This document shows positions 1-7,693 of a stretch of DNA of 8,004 nucleotides, one piece after another. The stretch comes from Verrucomicrobiota bacterium (lineage in GTDB: Bacteria > Verrucomicrobiota > Verrucomicrobiia > Opitutales > Seribacteraceae): the NCBI GenBank assembly GCA_014382645.1, contig JACNJI010000122.1, forward strand, positions 1-8,004, given 5' to 3'. The translations under genes and the position numbers were made by a program. Numbering within the stretch: the stretch's first letter is position 1; every line of letters begins with the position of its first letter. The notes beneath the pieces are model-generated. The model was not told the origin of the DNA. It saw nothing but the letters and a program-made list of their open reading frames with translations, and searched no databases.

Positions 1-2
1 AA

Positions 3-2816
3 ACGTGGGTCGGGGTGGTAACTAGTAAACGTCGTGTAATGGCAGTGGCGATTCACGGCGACTGCGACGAGAAGACCTTGCGCTTACTTGACGAGCGCAT
101 GCGCGACGGGTTGACCGCGATCCCCGGCATCACCCAAGTAGAGATTGCAGGCATTCGAAAACCGGAAATCGGAATAGAGGTTTCCGAGCGCTCCCTGCGG
201 GAACATGGCTTGAGCTTTAACGAAGTGGCTACGGTGCTGCGGCGTTCATCCGTAGATGTTCCCGGAGGCGTGGCCAAGACTGCGTCCGGAGAAACTCTAC
301 TACGAGTCACCGGTAAGGCACGAGTTGGACGCGAGTTCGAGGAAATAGAGTTACTGGCTTCGGAAAAGGGTGCAAGCGTCCCCCTTCAAGACGTGGCTTC
401 AGTCTCCGACGGTTTCGAGGACAAATCCCTATACACCCTTTTCAAAGGTCAACCTGCGGTTACGCTTCGCGTCTACCGAGTCGGCAGACAAAGCCCACTG
501 GATATTTCCGATAAGGTAAATGCATTCGTAGAGTCCAAGCGTTCCGAACTACCGGAAGGGATCGAACTGACGGTTTGGCAAGATAGCTCGTACTACCTAC
601 GAGGTCGCCTGCAAATGATGATTGAAAATGCCATAGTGGGTTTAATTCTGGTGTTTTTCGTTCTTTCCCTATTCTTGCGCCCCTCTCTGGCAATGTGGGT
701 AGCCTTGGGCATACCGATTTCCTTTTTCGGGGCCTTTGCCTTGATGGGACCGATGGGGACATCCATCAATCTCGTCTCCCTATTCGCCTTCATCGTAGTT
801 CTTGGCATCCTAGTGGATGATGCCATCGTAGTGGGAGAATCCGTCTATTCTAGAGGACGGGCGGGCGAACCTTCTCTCAAAGCCGCGATTTCGGGGACTC
901 ATGCCGTGGCGGTTCCCGTTACCTTCGCAGTGCTCACCAGTATCGTAGCATTTATCCCGATGCTCTTTCTGCCAGGCTGGTTGGGCAAACTGATGAAGGA
1001 TATTCCCTTGGTTGTTATCCCTGTATTGTTTTTCTCTTTGGTGGAGTCGAAATTCATCCTACCGTTCCATCTCTCATTGTGTAACTTCAATAAACCTCCA
1101 AGCAATTTCTTCTCTCGAATACAGGAAAGAGTGGCCACGGGGCTAGAACGCTTCATTGAGAAGTTCTACTCCCCCTTTCTCGACAGATGCCTCACCCACC
1201 GTTACCTCAGCCTATCGATATTCGTTGGTCTCTTCGCCATTACAATAGGATTAATCCTCGGAGGCCACGTTCCTGCAATCCGGGGAATTCCTCCGGTTCC
1301 CTCGGACTACATCTCGGTAAAGCTTACCATGCAAGAAGGCATGCCGGCCAATTCGACTGAGAAAGCCTTGCAGAACATGGAACAGGCACGGCTCGCCGTA
1401 GTCGAGCATCTTGAATCAAAAGGTGAACCGAATCCGTTCCGACATTCGATGCTGACGATGGGAGCGCAACCCTTCTCAGGTGGACCAGCGGGCTCTCGCG
1501 CTGCTCCCGAGGCTTCCCACTTCGGAGAAATTTCAGTGGAGTTGGTGAAATCCGAAAAAAGAAGTCGTTCCGCGCCAGAGATTTCAGCCCTCTGGCGAGA
1601 AAGATTGGGCCCATTGCCAGGGATGAAGCAATTAAGATTTCTTGATGTTGCGGCAGGAGGTCGACCCATTGCAATCGACTTGGAGATTTCAGGGTTAGAC
1701 ATTGAGCAAATGACCGCTGCCGCTGAAGAAATGAAAGCTAAATTACGAAATTTCTCGGGACTGTTCGACATCTCCGATACTCATGCGGGGGGCAAACGAG
1801 AATTAAAATTAAAGCTAAAACCTGAAGGAAGATCACTGGGATTGACTCAGTTCGACCTTGGTCGTCAAGTGCGGCAAGCCTTCTACGGCGAGGAAATCCA
1901 GAGAATCCAACGCGATCGAGATGAAGTTAAGGTGATGCTTAGATACCCGAAGGAGGAAAGATCCAGTCTCGCCTCTCTGGCCGCCCTGCGCATTCGTGCT
2001 CCCGGGGGTATCGAAGCTCCGTTAGAGGCGGTGGCATCGACCGAGTTCGGGCCAGACTCGCCAACCATCCGCCGTGCAAGCCGCTCGCGAACGGTCAACA
2101 TACAAGCATCGGCCAACAGAGCGATCGCCGATATTTCCGCCATCGAGGCGGAATTGGAAAAAGGTTTCATACCCCAGATCGCCGAAAAGTATCCGGACCT
2201 ACGCTTCTCCTTCGTGGGAGAACGAAAACAGCAACAGGAAACCGATTCCGGCCTCGGGCAGGCCACAGGCATCGCCCTATTCGTAATCTACGGTTTACTC
2301 GCAATTCCCTTCCGATCTTATCTTCAACCCTTCCTTGTAATGTCGGTAATCCCATTTGGTCTAATAGGAGCGGTATTAGGGCACTTGTTATTCGGCATTA
2401 CGATGAGCCAGCTTTCGATCTTCGGTTTGGTTGCCCTGACGGGAGTGGTCATAAACGACAGTCTCGTGCTCGTTCACTGGGTGAACAGCAGGCGAGCGGA
2501 GGGTATGCCCATGGCGATGGCCGCCCGGAAGGCGGGGTCCGCCCGCTTCCGCCCCATCCTGCTCACCTCGCTGACGACCTTCGTGGGGTTGCTCCCAGTC
2601 CTCTTCGAGCGCAGCCTGCAGGCTCAGTTTCTCAAACCCATGGCCATCTCGATCGGTTTCGGCGTACTCTTCGCCACCTTAATCACGCTGATCATGGTGC
2701 CCGCCCTTTATCTCATACTGGAAGACTTGAGGAATGGGACGCTACGTTTTCTTAAATACTTCGGTTGGCGCAAAGAGGAAGAAAGCCCCTCGGACAGCAG
2801 CGTTATCCCGAGCTAG
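3..2816 (+). CDS. RND-family efflux pump inner-membrane permease (AcrB/HAE-1-like), 5'-truncated by the window edge
   Basis: Proton-driven inner-membrane pump subunit that would export drugs or other amphiphiles through a periplasmic adaptor and an outer-membrane channel. The reading frame is open to the left edge, so the GTG at 15 is not a credible start. About 100 residues (TM1 and the first part of the porter domain) should lie upstream. Residues below count from that GTG. Porter-domain sequence such as IPGITQVEIAGIRKPEIGIEV (from about 36) and SSVDVPGG is typical of the family. TM2-TM6 fall at about 204-350, with the proton-relay pair D268-D269 in GILVDDAIVVGE. TM7 is at about 397-417. 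The second porter half follows, then TM8-TM12 at about 755-910. Where AcrB has the TM10 relay Lys940, this protein has Asn814 (GVVINDSLVLV), as in many environmental members. Substrate is unknown. The 3' end overlaps the stop of the convergent ArsR-methyltransferase gene. Confidence 0.95.
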   Translation, partial: TWVGVVTSKRRVMAVAIHGDCDEKTLRLLDERMRDGLTAIPGITQVEIAGIRKPEIGIEVSERSLREHGLSFNEVATVLRRSSVDVPGGVAKTASGETLLRVTGKARVGREFEEIELLASEKGASVPLQDVASVSDGFEDKSLYTLFKGQPAVTLRVYRVGRQSPLDISDKVNAFVESKRSELPEGIELTVWQDSSYYLRGRLQMMIENAIVGLILVFFVLSLFLRPSLAMWVALGIPISFFGAFALMGPMGTSINLVSLFAFIVVLGILVDDAIVVGESVYSRGRAGEPSLKAAISGTHAVAVPVTFAVLTSIVAFIPMLFLPGWLGKLMKDIPLVVIPVLFFSLVESKFILPFHLSLCNFNKPPSNFFSRIQERVATGLERFIEKFYSPFLDRCLTHRYLSLSIFVGLFAITIGLILGGHVPAIRGIPPVPSDYISVKLTMQEGMPANSTEKALQNMEQARLAVVEHLESKGEPNPFRHSMLTMGAQPFSGGPAGSRAAPEASHFGEISVELVKSEKRSRSAPEISALWRERLGPLPGMKQLRFLDVAAGGRPIAIDLEISGLDIEQMTAAAEEMKAKLRNFSGLFDISDTHAGGKRELKLKLKPEGRSLGLTQFDLGRQVRQAFYGEEIQRIQRDRDEVKVMLRYPKEERSSLASLAALRIRAPGGIEAPLEAVASTEFGPDSPTIRRASRSRTVNIQASANRAIADISAIEAELEKGFIPQIAEKYPDLRFSFVGERKQQQETDSGLGQATGIALFVIYGLLAIPFRSYLQPFLVMSVIPFGLIGAVLGHLLFGITMSQLSIFGLVALTGVVINDSLVLVHWVNSRRAEGMPMAMAARKAGSARFRPILLTSLTTFVGLLPVLFERSLQAQFLKPMAISIGFGVLFATLITLIMVPALYLILEDLRNGTLRFLKYFGWRKEEESPSDSSVIPS

Positions 2817-3748
2817 TCACCCTTTTCGCCCGAGGCCAGAAGGGTCTCAAAATGAGGTTCCTCTTCCTCCCGGGTCACGACTTCGGCTGAGACTTTACGG
2901 AAACCGGCTTCGCGGAGCATGCGATAGAGATCGTTCTCGGAAAAGCCAAGCCAGCGATCGGCGTATAGCTCACGGGCTTTCTCAAAAGTATGTTCCTTGA
3001 GGTCGAGCACGATGATCTGCCCCTTGGGTCGCAGAATACGAAAAGCCTCGGCGAGGGCAACTTCCGGACGCTGGGCATGGTGGAGAGACTGACTCATGAG
3101 AGCCAAATCAACGGAACCATCAGGCAGCGGAACCCTCTCAATGTCACCATGCTTGTAGGCGAGGTTGGTGAGCCCGTTCTTCCGCGCAAGTTCCTTACCA
3201 ACGCGAACCATGCTGCGGGAACTGTCGATGCAATGTATCTTCTTCGCCCGACGGGCGAGAAGCTGAGACACCATGCCTTCGCCGGCACCTAGATCAGCCA
3301 CCACAATTTCGGGAACAAGCCGCAACAAGAAATGCCCGATAGCCTCCCAGGAACGACCGGGGCAATAGTTCTTTCCGAGACGCCCCGCTACGGTGTCGAA
3401 ATATTTCTCCGTGGCTTGCCTGCGTTTATCGACGATTCGCCGCGAAGCAATTTCATCCTTCTCCGCATCGGGCTCTGCAGAAAAGGCTTCAAAAGCTGCA
3501 AAAAAGAGTTTGTCGTTTGGAGGATCGGGGTTCAGAAATCCATAAAAGGTCTTCTTCCCGTCTTTTCGATCGGAGACGATCCCCCTTTGTCTCAACAGGG
3601 ACAAATGCGTCGATATTCGAGACTGTCCCATATCCAATATTTCCTGCAGTTCGGCAACGGATAATTCCTCCTCGGTAAGTAGGCGAAGAATCCGCAGACG
3701 AGTTGAGTCGGCTAGTAGACGGAGGGTCTCGTAAGCGCTCAAGGGCAA
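2813..3748 (-). CDS. ArsR-family winged-helix regulator fused to a class I SAM-dependent methyltransferase
   Basis: A 311-residue two-domain protein. Residues 1-75 match the ArsR/SmtB DNA-binding fold: LADSTRLRILRLL, then a recognition-helix region around MGQSRISTHLSLLRQRGIV and a wing at RKDGKKTFYGF. Residues about 115-311 are a class I methyltransferase, with the SAM-binding loop VADLGAGEG (150-158), an acidic residue D175 after the second strand, and GDIERVPLPDGSVDLALMSQ (201-220), followed by the family-typical RILRPKGQIIVLDL. The methyl acceptor cannot be read from sequence. The classical ArsR metal site (ELCVCDL) is ELSVAEL here. The only cysteines are C129 and C173, outside the DNA-binding domain, so classical arsenic or metal sensing at that site is unlikely. 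Known relatives of this fusion often sit near methionine/SAM-cycle genes, but none is visible here. The start is uncertain: no ATG precedes the HTH, TTG at 3748 or TTG at 3742 are the candidates, and neither has a Shine-Dalgarno sequence. Confidence 0.9.
   Translation of the reverse strand: MPLSAYETLRLLADSTRLRILRLLTEEELSVAELQEILDMGQSRISTHLSLLRQRGIVSDRKDGKKTFYGFLNPDPPNDKLFFAAFEAFSAEPDAEKDEIASRRIVDKRRQATEKYFDTVAGRLGKNYCPGRSWEAIGHFLLRLVPEIVVADLGAGEGMVSQLLARRAKKIHCIDSSRSMVRVGKELARKNGLTNLAYKHGDIERVPLPDGSVDLALMSQSLHHAQRPEVALAEAFRILRPKGQIIVLDLKEHTFEKARELYADRWLGFSENDLYRMLREAGFRKVSAEVVTREEEEPHFETLLASGEKGD
2819..2845 (+). terminator. Hairpin just past the RND stop codon, possible transcript end
   Basis: ACCCTTTT (2819-2826) pairs with AGAAGGGT (2838-2845), eight pairs including one G-U. 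Inside it GCC pairs with GGC around a three-base loop, separated by a C/C mismatch. It starts three bases after the RND stop. In the opposite transcript the G-U becomes a C-A mismatch, so the fold is better in the RND mRNA. No U-tract follows (next bases CTCAAAATG), so it is not a classical intrinsic terminator. It could be an RNA 3'-end stabiliser or a chance result of the ArsR-methyltransferase coding sequence in which it lies. Confidence 0.3.
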
Positions 3749-3752
3749 GGGG

Positions 3753-3789
3753 GGAACAGATCTTTCACTGCGAAGTGGAAACCTGTTCC
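3753..3789 (-). promoter_or_regulatory. Imperfect inverted repeat between the greA-like gene and the ArsR-methyltransferase start
   Basis: Perfect 7-base arms GGAACAG (3753-3759) and CTGTTCC (3783-3789) enclose a second inverted repeat. CACT (3766-3769) pairs with AGTG (3774-3777) around a four-base loop and is extended by T-A pairs. In the - strand transcript the structure ends four bases before the TTG start at 3748. No T-run follows (the next bases are C-rich), which argues against an intrinsic terminator for the greA-like gene. It could be an operator for the ArsR-type product, since that family binds inverted repeats, or an RNA hairpin that limits translation of the downstream gene. The function is inferred; the symmetry is seen directly. 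Confidence 0.4.
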
Positions 3790-3806
3790 GCAGGCTTGGA
3801 TGTAAC

Positions 3807-5696
3807 TCAGTTGCGGTCGACCCAACGACTCATTCCCTCAACCCGCCAACTGTGTGAGACTCCATCGATATCGGTCAATACTTCCTCGCCCACTTTTTTT
3901 CCAAGTAGTTTTTGGCCCAAGGGTGTTTCGTAAGACAATACACTGTTATCGGGATCGCTGTCCCATGCTCCAAGAATGGAATAAGTTTGGGTCTCGCCCG
4001 AAGTTTGATCGACCAGATTTACAATTGTACCGATGCCCACACTATCCGAAGGGGCATCCGAGAAATCGGTAGATTGCGCACGGGCAAGATCGGACTGCAA
4101 TTCGGATTGGCGCGCTAAAAGTAGCTTTTGCTCGTCCTTGGCCATATGATATTCGGCGTTTTCTCTAAGATCTCCGTGCTCGCGAGCAGTCTCGATCGCC
4201 ACTGAGTTTTCAGGAATCTTTTCATTCGTGATCGTTTCCAAGTCGGTTAGCCTCTGTTTGAGGCTATCTGTGGAAACAATGAGGGTATCGGTAACGCCTG
4301 ACTCGGTGGATGAGGCGGAAGAACTCTCGCCGCTACCATCTACAAGTTCTTGAACCTCAGGGAAAAGCTTAATGAAACGGGCGAGCAAAGAACGTTTACT
4401 GAGGTCATCAAAACCGGGGTTGAGCAAGAGGGCTTGCACCAAGTCTCGAGCCGTTTCCAAATCAGCCTGCGCTAATACATCCGGTATGAGAGTCTTGTCC
4501 TCACTAAGAACTTCCGCCAAAGGGATTCGTCGAGTACTGGCGTTTCGCAAAGACTCGTGATCGATAGCTGAAAAAACAGAACTAAGAAGTCTAGGAGTAA
4601 ATAGAGGTTCGAGAAACTTTTCGAATTTCGCCAGTTTACGAAACTTCAGAATCCAGAGTAGAACAGGACCTTTAAGTGTCTGCTCATCCAGCCAGCGAAC
4701 CATAGAACTAAACAGTAACTTTTCTTCACCTTTATCCAAGAGGAAGTGAGCGGATTCACTGGAAAATTTCGTAGCGCAATGGGGCAACAAACGCTCAACA
4801 ACTATTTGCTTCCAATCGTCAGAATATACTCGTGTGATGAGATCAAGGAAGCGTTGATGAAATTTTGACGGTAGTTGCTCGGCCAATTCAGGTAAATTAC
4901 CTTCGCTATCTTTAATGATGGAAGCTGAAGTCGGTTCGAGTTGCTCAACGTCCTCTTCCACATCACGAGCTAAGTTGTTTCTAACCCATACACCGTAAAG
5001 TCGTTCGGATTGGTTCAGTTTGCGTGCCTCTATGATCGTAGTGGTAAGTTCTTCAAGCACTCGGGGGAGGTCGTTCTTCAAGTTCTCCTTTTCCGCAGAT
5101 AGGTCGAATAGTTTCTCCGCCAGAATAATCTTCTGCTTGGAACGCCGTTCTTCAAAAAAGTCCTGCAGTATTTCCTGCTCCGGATTAACCGGTTCGTCCC
5201 TAAGGACATAAGGCTCGTTCTTCTTTGGCGGAACAGCAACACGAGCATCCTTGACCAACAGTTTTTTTGTTCTCGCCCACCATTTCTTTGCTTTGGCGGA
5301 ACCGAAAAGATAATTCAAAACGACTTCGATCTCACGAGCGGTGGAGCATTCGTTCTCACATAGGACAAGAATTCCCATAATCAAAGATACAGGATCTTTC
5401 TTCGCTTCTTTCTCGACCGTCTCTGGATCCATCCGATGACGAGTTAAGACATGCGTTTCATGCAAAACCTCCAACTTGTCGATGCAAAACACGGGATCCA
5501 TTGCATGCCCTTTGCGGTCGCCATCCTCAAAGTCTATAAGAAGCATACCGCGTTCCTCGCTAAATCCAGATATCTTGCCGAAACCCCAGCTGCGATGAAT
5601 GCAGTATGCACCTTCTTGCATCGAATCAAGTACTTCGCGCGACTTAGCGAGAATAGGTTTCGCCTCGATTAGGCGATCAATATGTTCTGTTTTCAT
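3807..5696 (-). CDS. Long GreA/GreB-family transcription elongation factor with large N-terminal extension
   Basis: A 629-residue cytoplasmic protein. The C-terminal part (about 478-629) is a GreA module: an antiparallel coiled coil at about 478-543 whose tip AREHGDLRENAEY keeps the acidic residues D509 and E512 needed to stimulate transcript cleavage in backtracked RNA polymerase, then the FKBP-like C-terminal domain (VGIGTIVNLVD ... LLGKKVGEEV). Residues about 28-80 (EGAYCIHRSWGFGKISGF) look like a small beta-barrel with a WGFG motif, vaguely like CarD/TRCF RNA-polymerase-binding domains. Residues 90-450 are mostly helical and I cannot assign them. A Ser/Gly-rich linker (453-465) joins them to the GreA part. 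Ordinary GreA is about 158 residues. Chlamydial GreA is known to be about 715 with an N-terminal extension, so this is probably the PVC form. I chose ATG 5696 over TTG 5774, which would add 26 hydrophobic residues overlapping AT-rich, promoter-like DNA. Confidence 0.9.
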   Translation of the reverse strand: MKTEHIDRLIEAKPILAKSREVLDSMQEGAYCIHRSWGFGKISGFSEERGMLLIDFEDGDRKGHAMDPVFCIDKLEVLHETHVLTRHRMDPETVEKEAKKDPVSLIMGILVLCENECSTAREIEVVLNYLFGSAKAKKWWARTKKLLVKDARVAVPPKKNEPYVLRDEPVNPEQEILQDFFEERRSKQKIILAEKLFDLSAEKENLKNDLPRVLEELTTTIIEARKLNQSERLYGVWVRNNLARDVEEDVEQLEPTSASIIKDSEGNLPELAEQLPSKFHQRFLDLITRVYSDDWKQIVVERLLPHCATKFSSESAHFLLDKGEEKLLFSSMVRWLDEQTLKGPVLLWILKFRKLAKFEKFLEPLFTPRLLSSVFSAIDHESLRNASTRRIPLAEVLSEDKTLIPDVLAQADLETARDLVQALLLNPGFDDLSKRSLLARFIKLFPEVQELVDGSGESSSASSTESGVTDTLIVSTDSLKQRLTDLETITNEKIPENSVAIETAREHGDLRENAEYHMAKDEQKLLLARQSELQSDLARAQSTDFSDAPSDSVGIGTIVNLVDQTSGETQTYSILGAWDSDPDNSVLSYETPLGQKLLGKKVGEEVLTDIDGVSHSWRVEGMSRWVDRN

Positions 5697-5742
5697 GTCG
5701 TTTAAGTTGCGAAGAGATTTTGAGCTGAAAATAAAAGGATAA

Positions 5743-5748
5743 AGTATA
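5743..5748 (-). promoter_or_regulatory. Possible -10 element upstream of the greA-like gene
   Basis: On the - strand TATACT lies 46 bases before ATG 5696, in an AT-rich stretch of the 153-base gap behind the MFS gene. No convincing -35 hexamer sits 16-18 bases upstream; TTGCTG is only 11 bases away. If transcription starts just after it, the longer reading from TTG 5774 would be excluded. This is weak evidence from one hexamer. Confidence 0.22.
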
Positions 5749-5810
5749 AGCCCAAAAAGCAGCAACTGCTTCAATATCGGTAATGATCTTCGTAGGAATG
5801 GCGAGCGAAA

Positions 5811-5828
5811 TCTTGCTCAAAAGCAAAA
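5811..5828 (-). terminator. Weak hairpin after the MFS gene, doubtful terminator
   Basis: On the - strand TTTTGCT, loop TTTG, AGCAAGA forms seven pairs (one G-U, two G-C), 21 bases after the MFS stop, and is followed by TTTCGC. The stem is AT-rich and the T-run short, so termination would be inefficient at best. The rest of the gap (5697-5849) shows no reading frame with family resemblance. Confidence 0.2.
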
Positions 5829-5849
5829 GGGCGAGTGAGCGAAGGCAAG

Positions 5850-7181
5850 TTACACTTTTTCGGGTTGGTCAATTCTGAAAAGGAATATGGCGGGAAGAAT
5901 CAGTAACACCGCCCCGCTTGCATAGGCTAACGCAGAACCAAACTGGAAATAGGCAACCCCAGCCAATAAAGGCCCAATCGCCCGAGCCAACGATCCGGAA
6001 GAACGAAAAACGCCTAAATGAAAACCTTGACTGCTTTCACTTGAATGAAGGGAAGCCAGAGCCGTTAGAGTCGGACTGGTGAAAGCTACGCCGACCGACA
6101 TAAGCAAAAGGCCCACATAGAAAAAAGTTTCCTCACCTGCCGCAGCGAGGAAACAAAAGGCAAGGGCACCAAAGATTACTCCACACAAGGCAAGATTTCT
6201 CTCACCAACAGGGCCCACCAAACGACGCACGAGAACTCCTTGGGCTATAATCAAGGTGAGACCTATGAGCAGAAACATCCGGGTGTTGTCGGCAGGAGTA
6301 TAAACAAAGCGCTCGACGGCAAGAAAGGTCAGGGTAAACTCCATTCCGCTAAAGGAGATCATATAAAAGAAATAGGCTAGGCAAGAACGGCGAACGGGAA
6401 TGTTTTCAACTTTGCCAAGTTGAAAGATTCCCGGTTTCCCGGGGCGTTGATTATCTCTCTTCTCAATGGGCAAAGTCTCACGAAAACGCAAGGCAAGCCA
6501 AACGAAATTCAGTAGCGCCAGCAAAAAACTAGCGATTCCGGCACCAGAAAAAGGGTTAAGGGCGAAAAAACCGAGACTTTGATATTGAGAAAGTTCTCCG
6601 CGATACATCCAAGCCAGACCACCAATCGCCGGACCTAAAATAAAGCCCAGGCCAAAGGCAATCCCAACTAAAGCCATGCCCTTTGCTCGCGTTTTCCGAG
6701 GTGTCACGTCGGCGATTGCAGCAGTGGCGACCGAAAGGTTTCCACTGGCCATGCCACCTACGACTCGAGAAAGGACAAGAGCCCAAAAGTTTCCGGCAAA
6801 GATCCAAACAAGATAGCCCAGGCATGTACCGCCCACGCTGATCAGCATGATAGGCCGGCGACCGATCCGATCCGACCAATGTCCCCATATTGGGGCGAAA
6901 AGAAACTGAAGAATCGCAAAAAGGGATCCTAGTACTCCACCAAAGATCACCGTCTCTATTCGAAAGCCGGCATTCTCAGAAGTAAAACCAAGGTGCTGAA
7001 TGGAAGAAACGAAACGGGTAAGGAGTCCGCCATCCACATCTTTTTCAAGATAATGGTCGAGCATCTCGGGAAAGAGAGGGAAAATCACGGAAAAACCGAC
7101 CATATCAAGAAAGATGGTCAAGAACACCACCCCGAAGGCACCTCGCTTGGGTTTGCTGACTGAAGAGGGATTTTCGTTCAT
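5850..7181 (-). CDS. Major facilitator superfamily exporter, TetA/DHA1-like (12 TM), substrate unknown
   Basis: A 443-residue inner-membrane antiporter-type protein. TM1 carries D26 in FLDMVGFSVIFPLFPEM, as in drug:H+ antiporters. Motif A between TM2 and TM3 is GHWSDRIGRRPIM (100-112). TM4 has the motif B arginine R139 (LSRVVGGMASGNLSVA). Motif C in TM5, GLGFILGPAIGG (177-188), marks exporters rather than importers. A cytoplasmic loop at about 233-262 separates the two six-helix halves. The periplasmic segment between TM1 and TM2 (about 41-74) is longer than in TetA, and another hydrophilic insert lies near 191-212. The ATG at 7181 is 8 bases downstream of the coaD stop, so the two genes are probably co-transcribed. 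No clear Shine-Dalgarno sequence: AGGA is 15 bases from the start. A tetracycline or other specific substrate cannot be inferred from sequence. Confidence 0.92.
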   Translation of the reverse strand: MNENPSSVSKPKRGAFGVVFLTIFLDMVGFSVIFPLFPEMLDHYLEKDVDGGLLTRFVSSIQHLGFTSENAGFRIETVIFGGVLGSLFAILQFLFAPIWGHWSDRIGRRPIMLISVGGTCLGYLVWIFAGNFWALVLSRVVGGMASGNLSVATAAIADVTPRKTRAKGMALVGIAFGLGFILGPAIGGLAWMYRGELSQYQSLGFFALNPFSGAGIASFLLALLNFVWLALRFRETLPIEKRDNQRPGKPGIFQLGKVENIPVRRSCLAYFFYMISFSGMEFTLTFLAVERFVYTPADNTRMFLLIGLTLIIAQGVLVRRLVGPVGERNLALCGVIFGALAFCFLAAAGEETFFYVGLLLMSVGVAFTSPTLTALASLHSSESSQGFHLGVFRSSGSLARAIGPLLAGVAYFQFGSALAYASGAVLLILPAIFLFRIDQPEKV

Positions 7182-7189
7182 GGCGAGAG

Positions 7190-7693
7190 TCAGGAGTCCT
7201 TATTCCCCATTTGCTCAGCTACCTCACGGAGAGACGCAAGGACATTGGGTGGCACCAAGCCATTGGTGTCCCGACCACCATGAAGGTGGACTTGCTTTAT
7301 GAGGTTCGAACTGGTGAAAAAATACTTCTCGTTAGGCATCAAGAAAATAGTTTCCAATTCCGAGTCCAGATGACGATTCATCTGGCCCATTTGAAACTCG
7401 TACTCGAAGTCCGATACCGCCCGGAGTCCCCGGACAATGACTGATGCTTCGGTTTTGCAGGCGTAATCGACAAGCAAACCTGAAAAACTCTCCACCGAAA
7501 CTTGCAGGAGATCGGAAACGTTTTCCTGAATCAAACGCACTCGATCATCCACGCCGAACGTTATTTTCTTTGAAAAGTTATCTGAAGCCACCGCAACAAT
7601 TACTTTGTCGAAGAGACGACAAGCTCGAGCAAGGACGTCAAGATGTCCGTTGGTAATCGGATCGAAAGTGCCGGGGTAAATAGCGGTTGTCAT
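7190..7693 (-). CDS. coaD: Phosphopantetheine adenylyltransferase
   Basis: Cytoplasmic enzyme that transfers AMP from ATP to 4'-phosphopantetheine to give dephospho-CoA and pyrophosphate, the penultimate step of coenzyme A synthesis. It is 167 residues, within the usual 157-170. The N-terminal nucleotidyltransferase signature [17 protein letters not shown] (4-20) contains the (T/H)xGH motif at 14-17. Other family landmarks are [18 protein letters not shown] (85-102) with the conserved arginines, [19 protein letters not shown] (117-135) with the SS motif contacting ATP, and GLVPPNV near the end. ATG 7693 was chosen because the family begins 3-4 residues before YPGTFDP. The longer frame to 7858 would add 55 unrelated residues antisense to pgsA. 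No Shine-Dalgarno is evident. It is probably the first gene of a unit with the MFS gene 8 bases downstream. Confidence 0.97.
   Translation of the reverse strand: MTTAIYPGTFDPITNGHLDVLARACRLFDKVIVAVASDNFSKKITFGVDDRVRLIQENVSDLLQVSVESFSGLLVDYACKTEASVIVRGLRAVSDFEYEFQMGQMNRHLDSELETIFLMPNEKYFFTSSNLIKQVHLHGGRDTNGLVPPNVLASLREVAEQMGNKDS

Noticed and set aside
15..17. GTG as the start of the RND gene
   Set aside because: The frame continues open to the window edge and the family needs about 100 more N-terminal residues including TM1.
1307..1771. 154-residue open frame on the - strand inside the RND gene
   Set aside because: It is antisense to strongly conserved RND coding sequence and has no recognisable domain.
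2990..3292. 100-residue open frame on + inside the ArsR-methyltransferase gene
   Set aside because: It is a shadow of the methyltransferase coding strand and shows no family features.
5697..5774. 26-residue hydrophobic extension of the GreA-like protein from TTG 5774, looking like a signal peptide
   Set aside because: A Gre factor works in the cytoplasm, the codons overlap AT-rich promoter-like DNA, and ATG 5696 gives a normal hydrophilic start.
5775..5849. Repeated TTCGCTC-type words in the MFS/greA gap as a possible repeat array
   Set aside because: There are only two imperfect short copies with no regular spacing.
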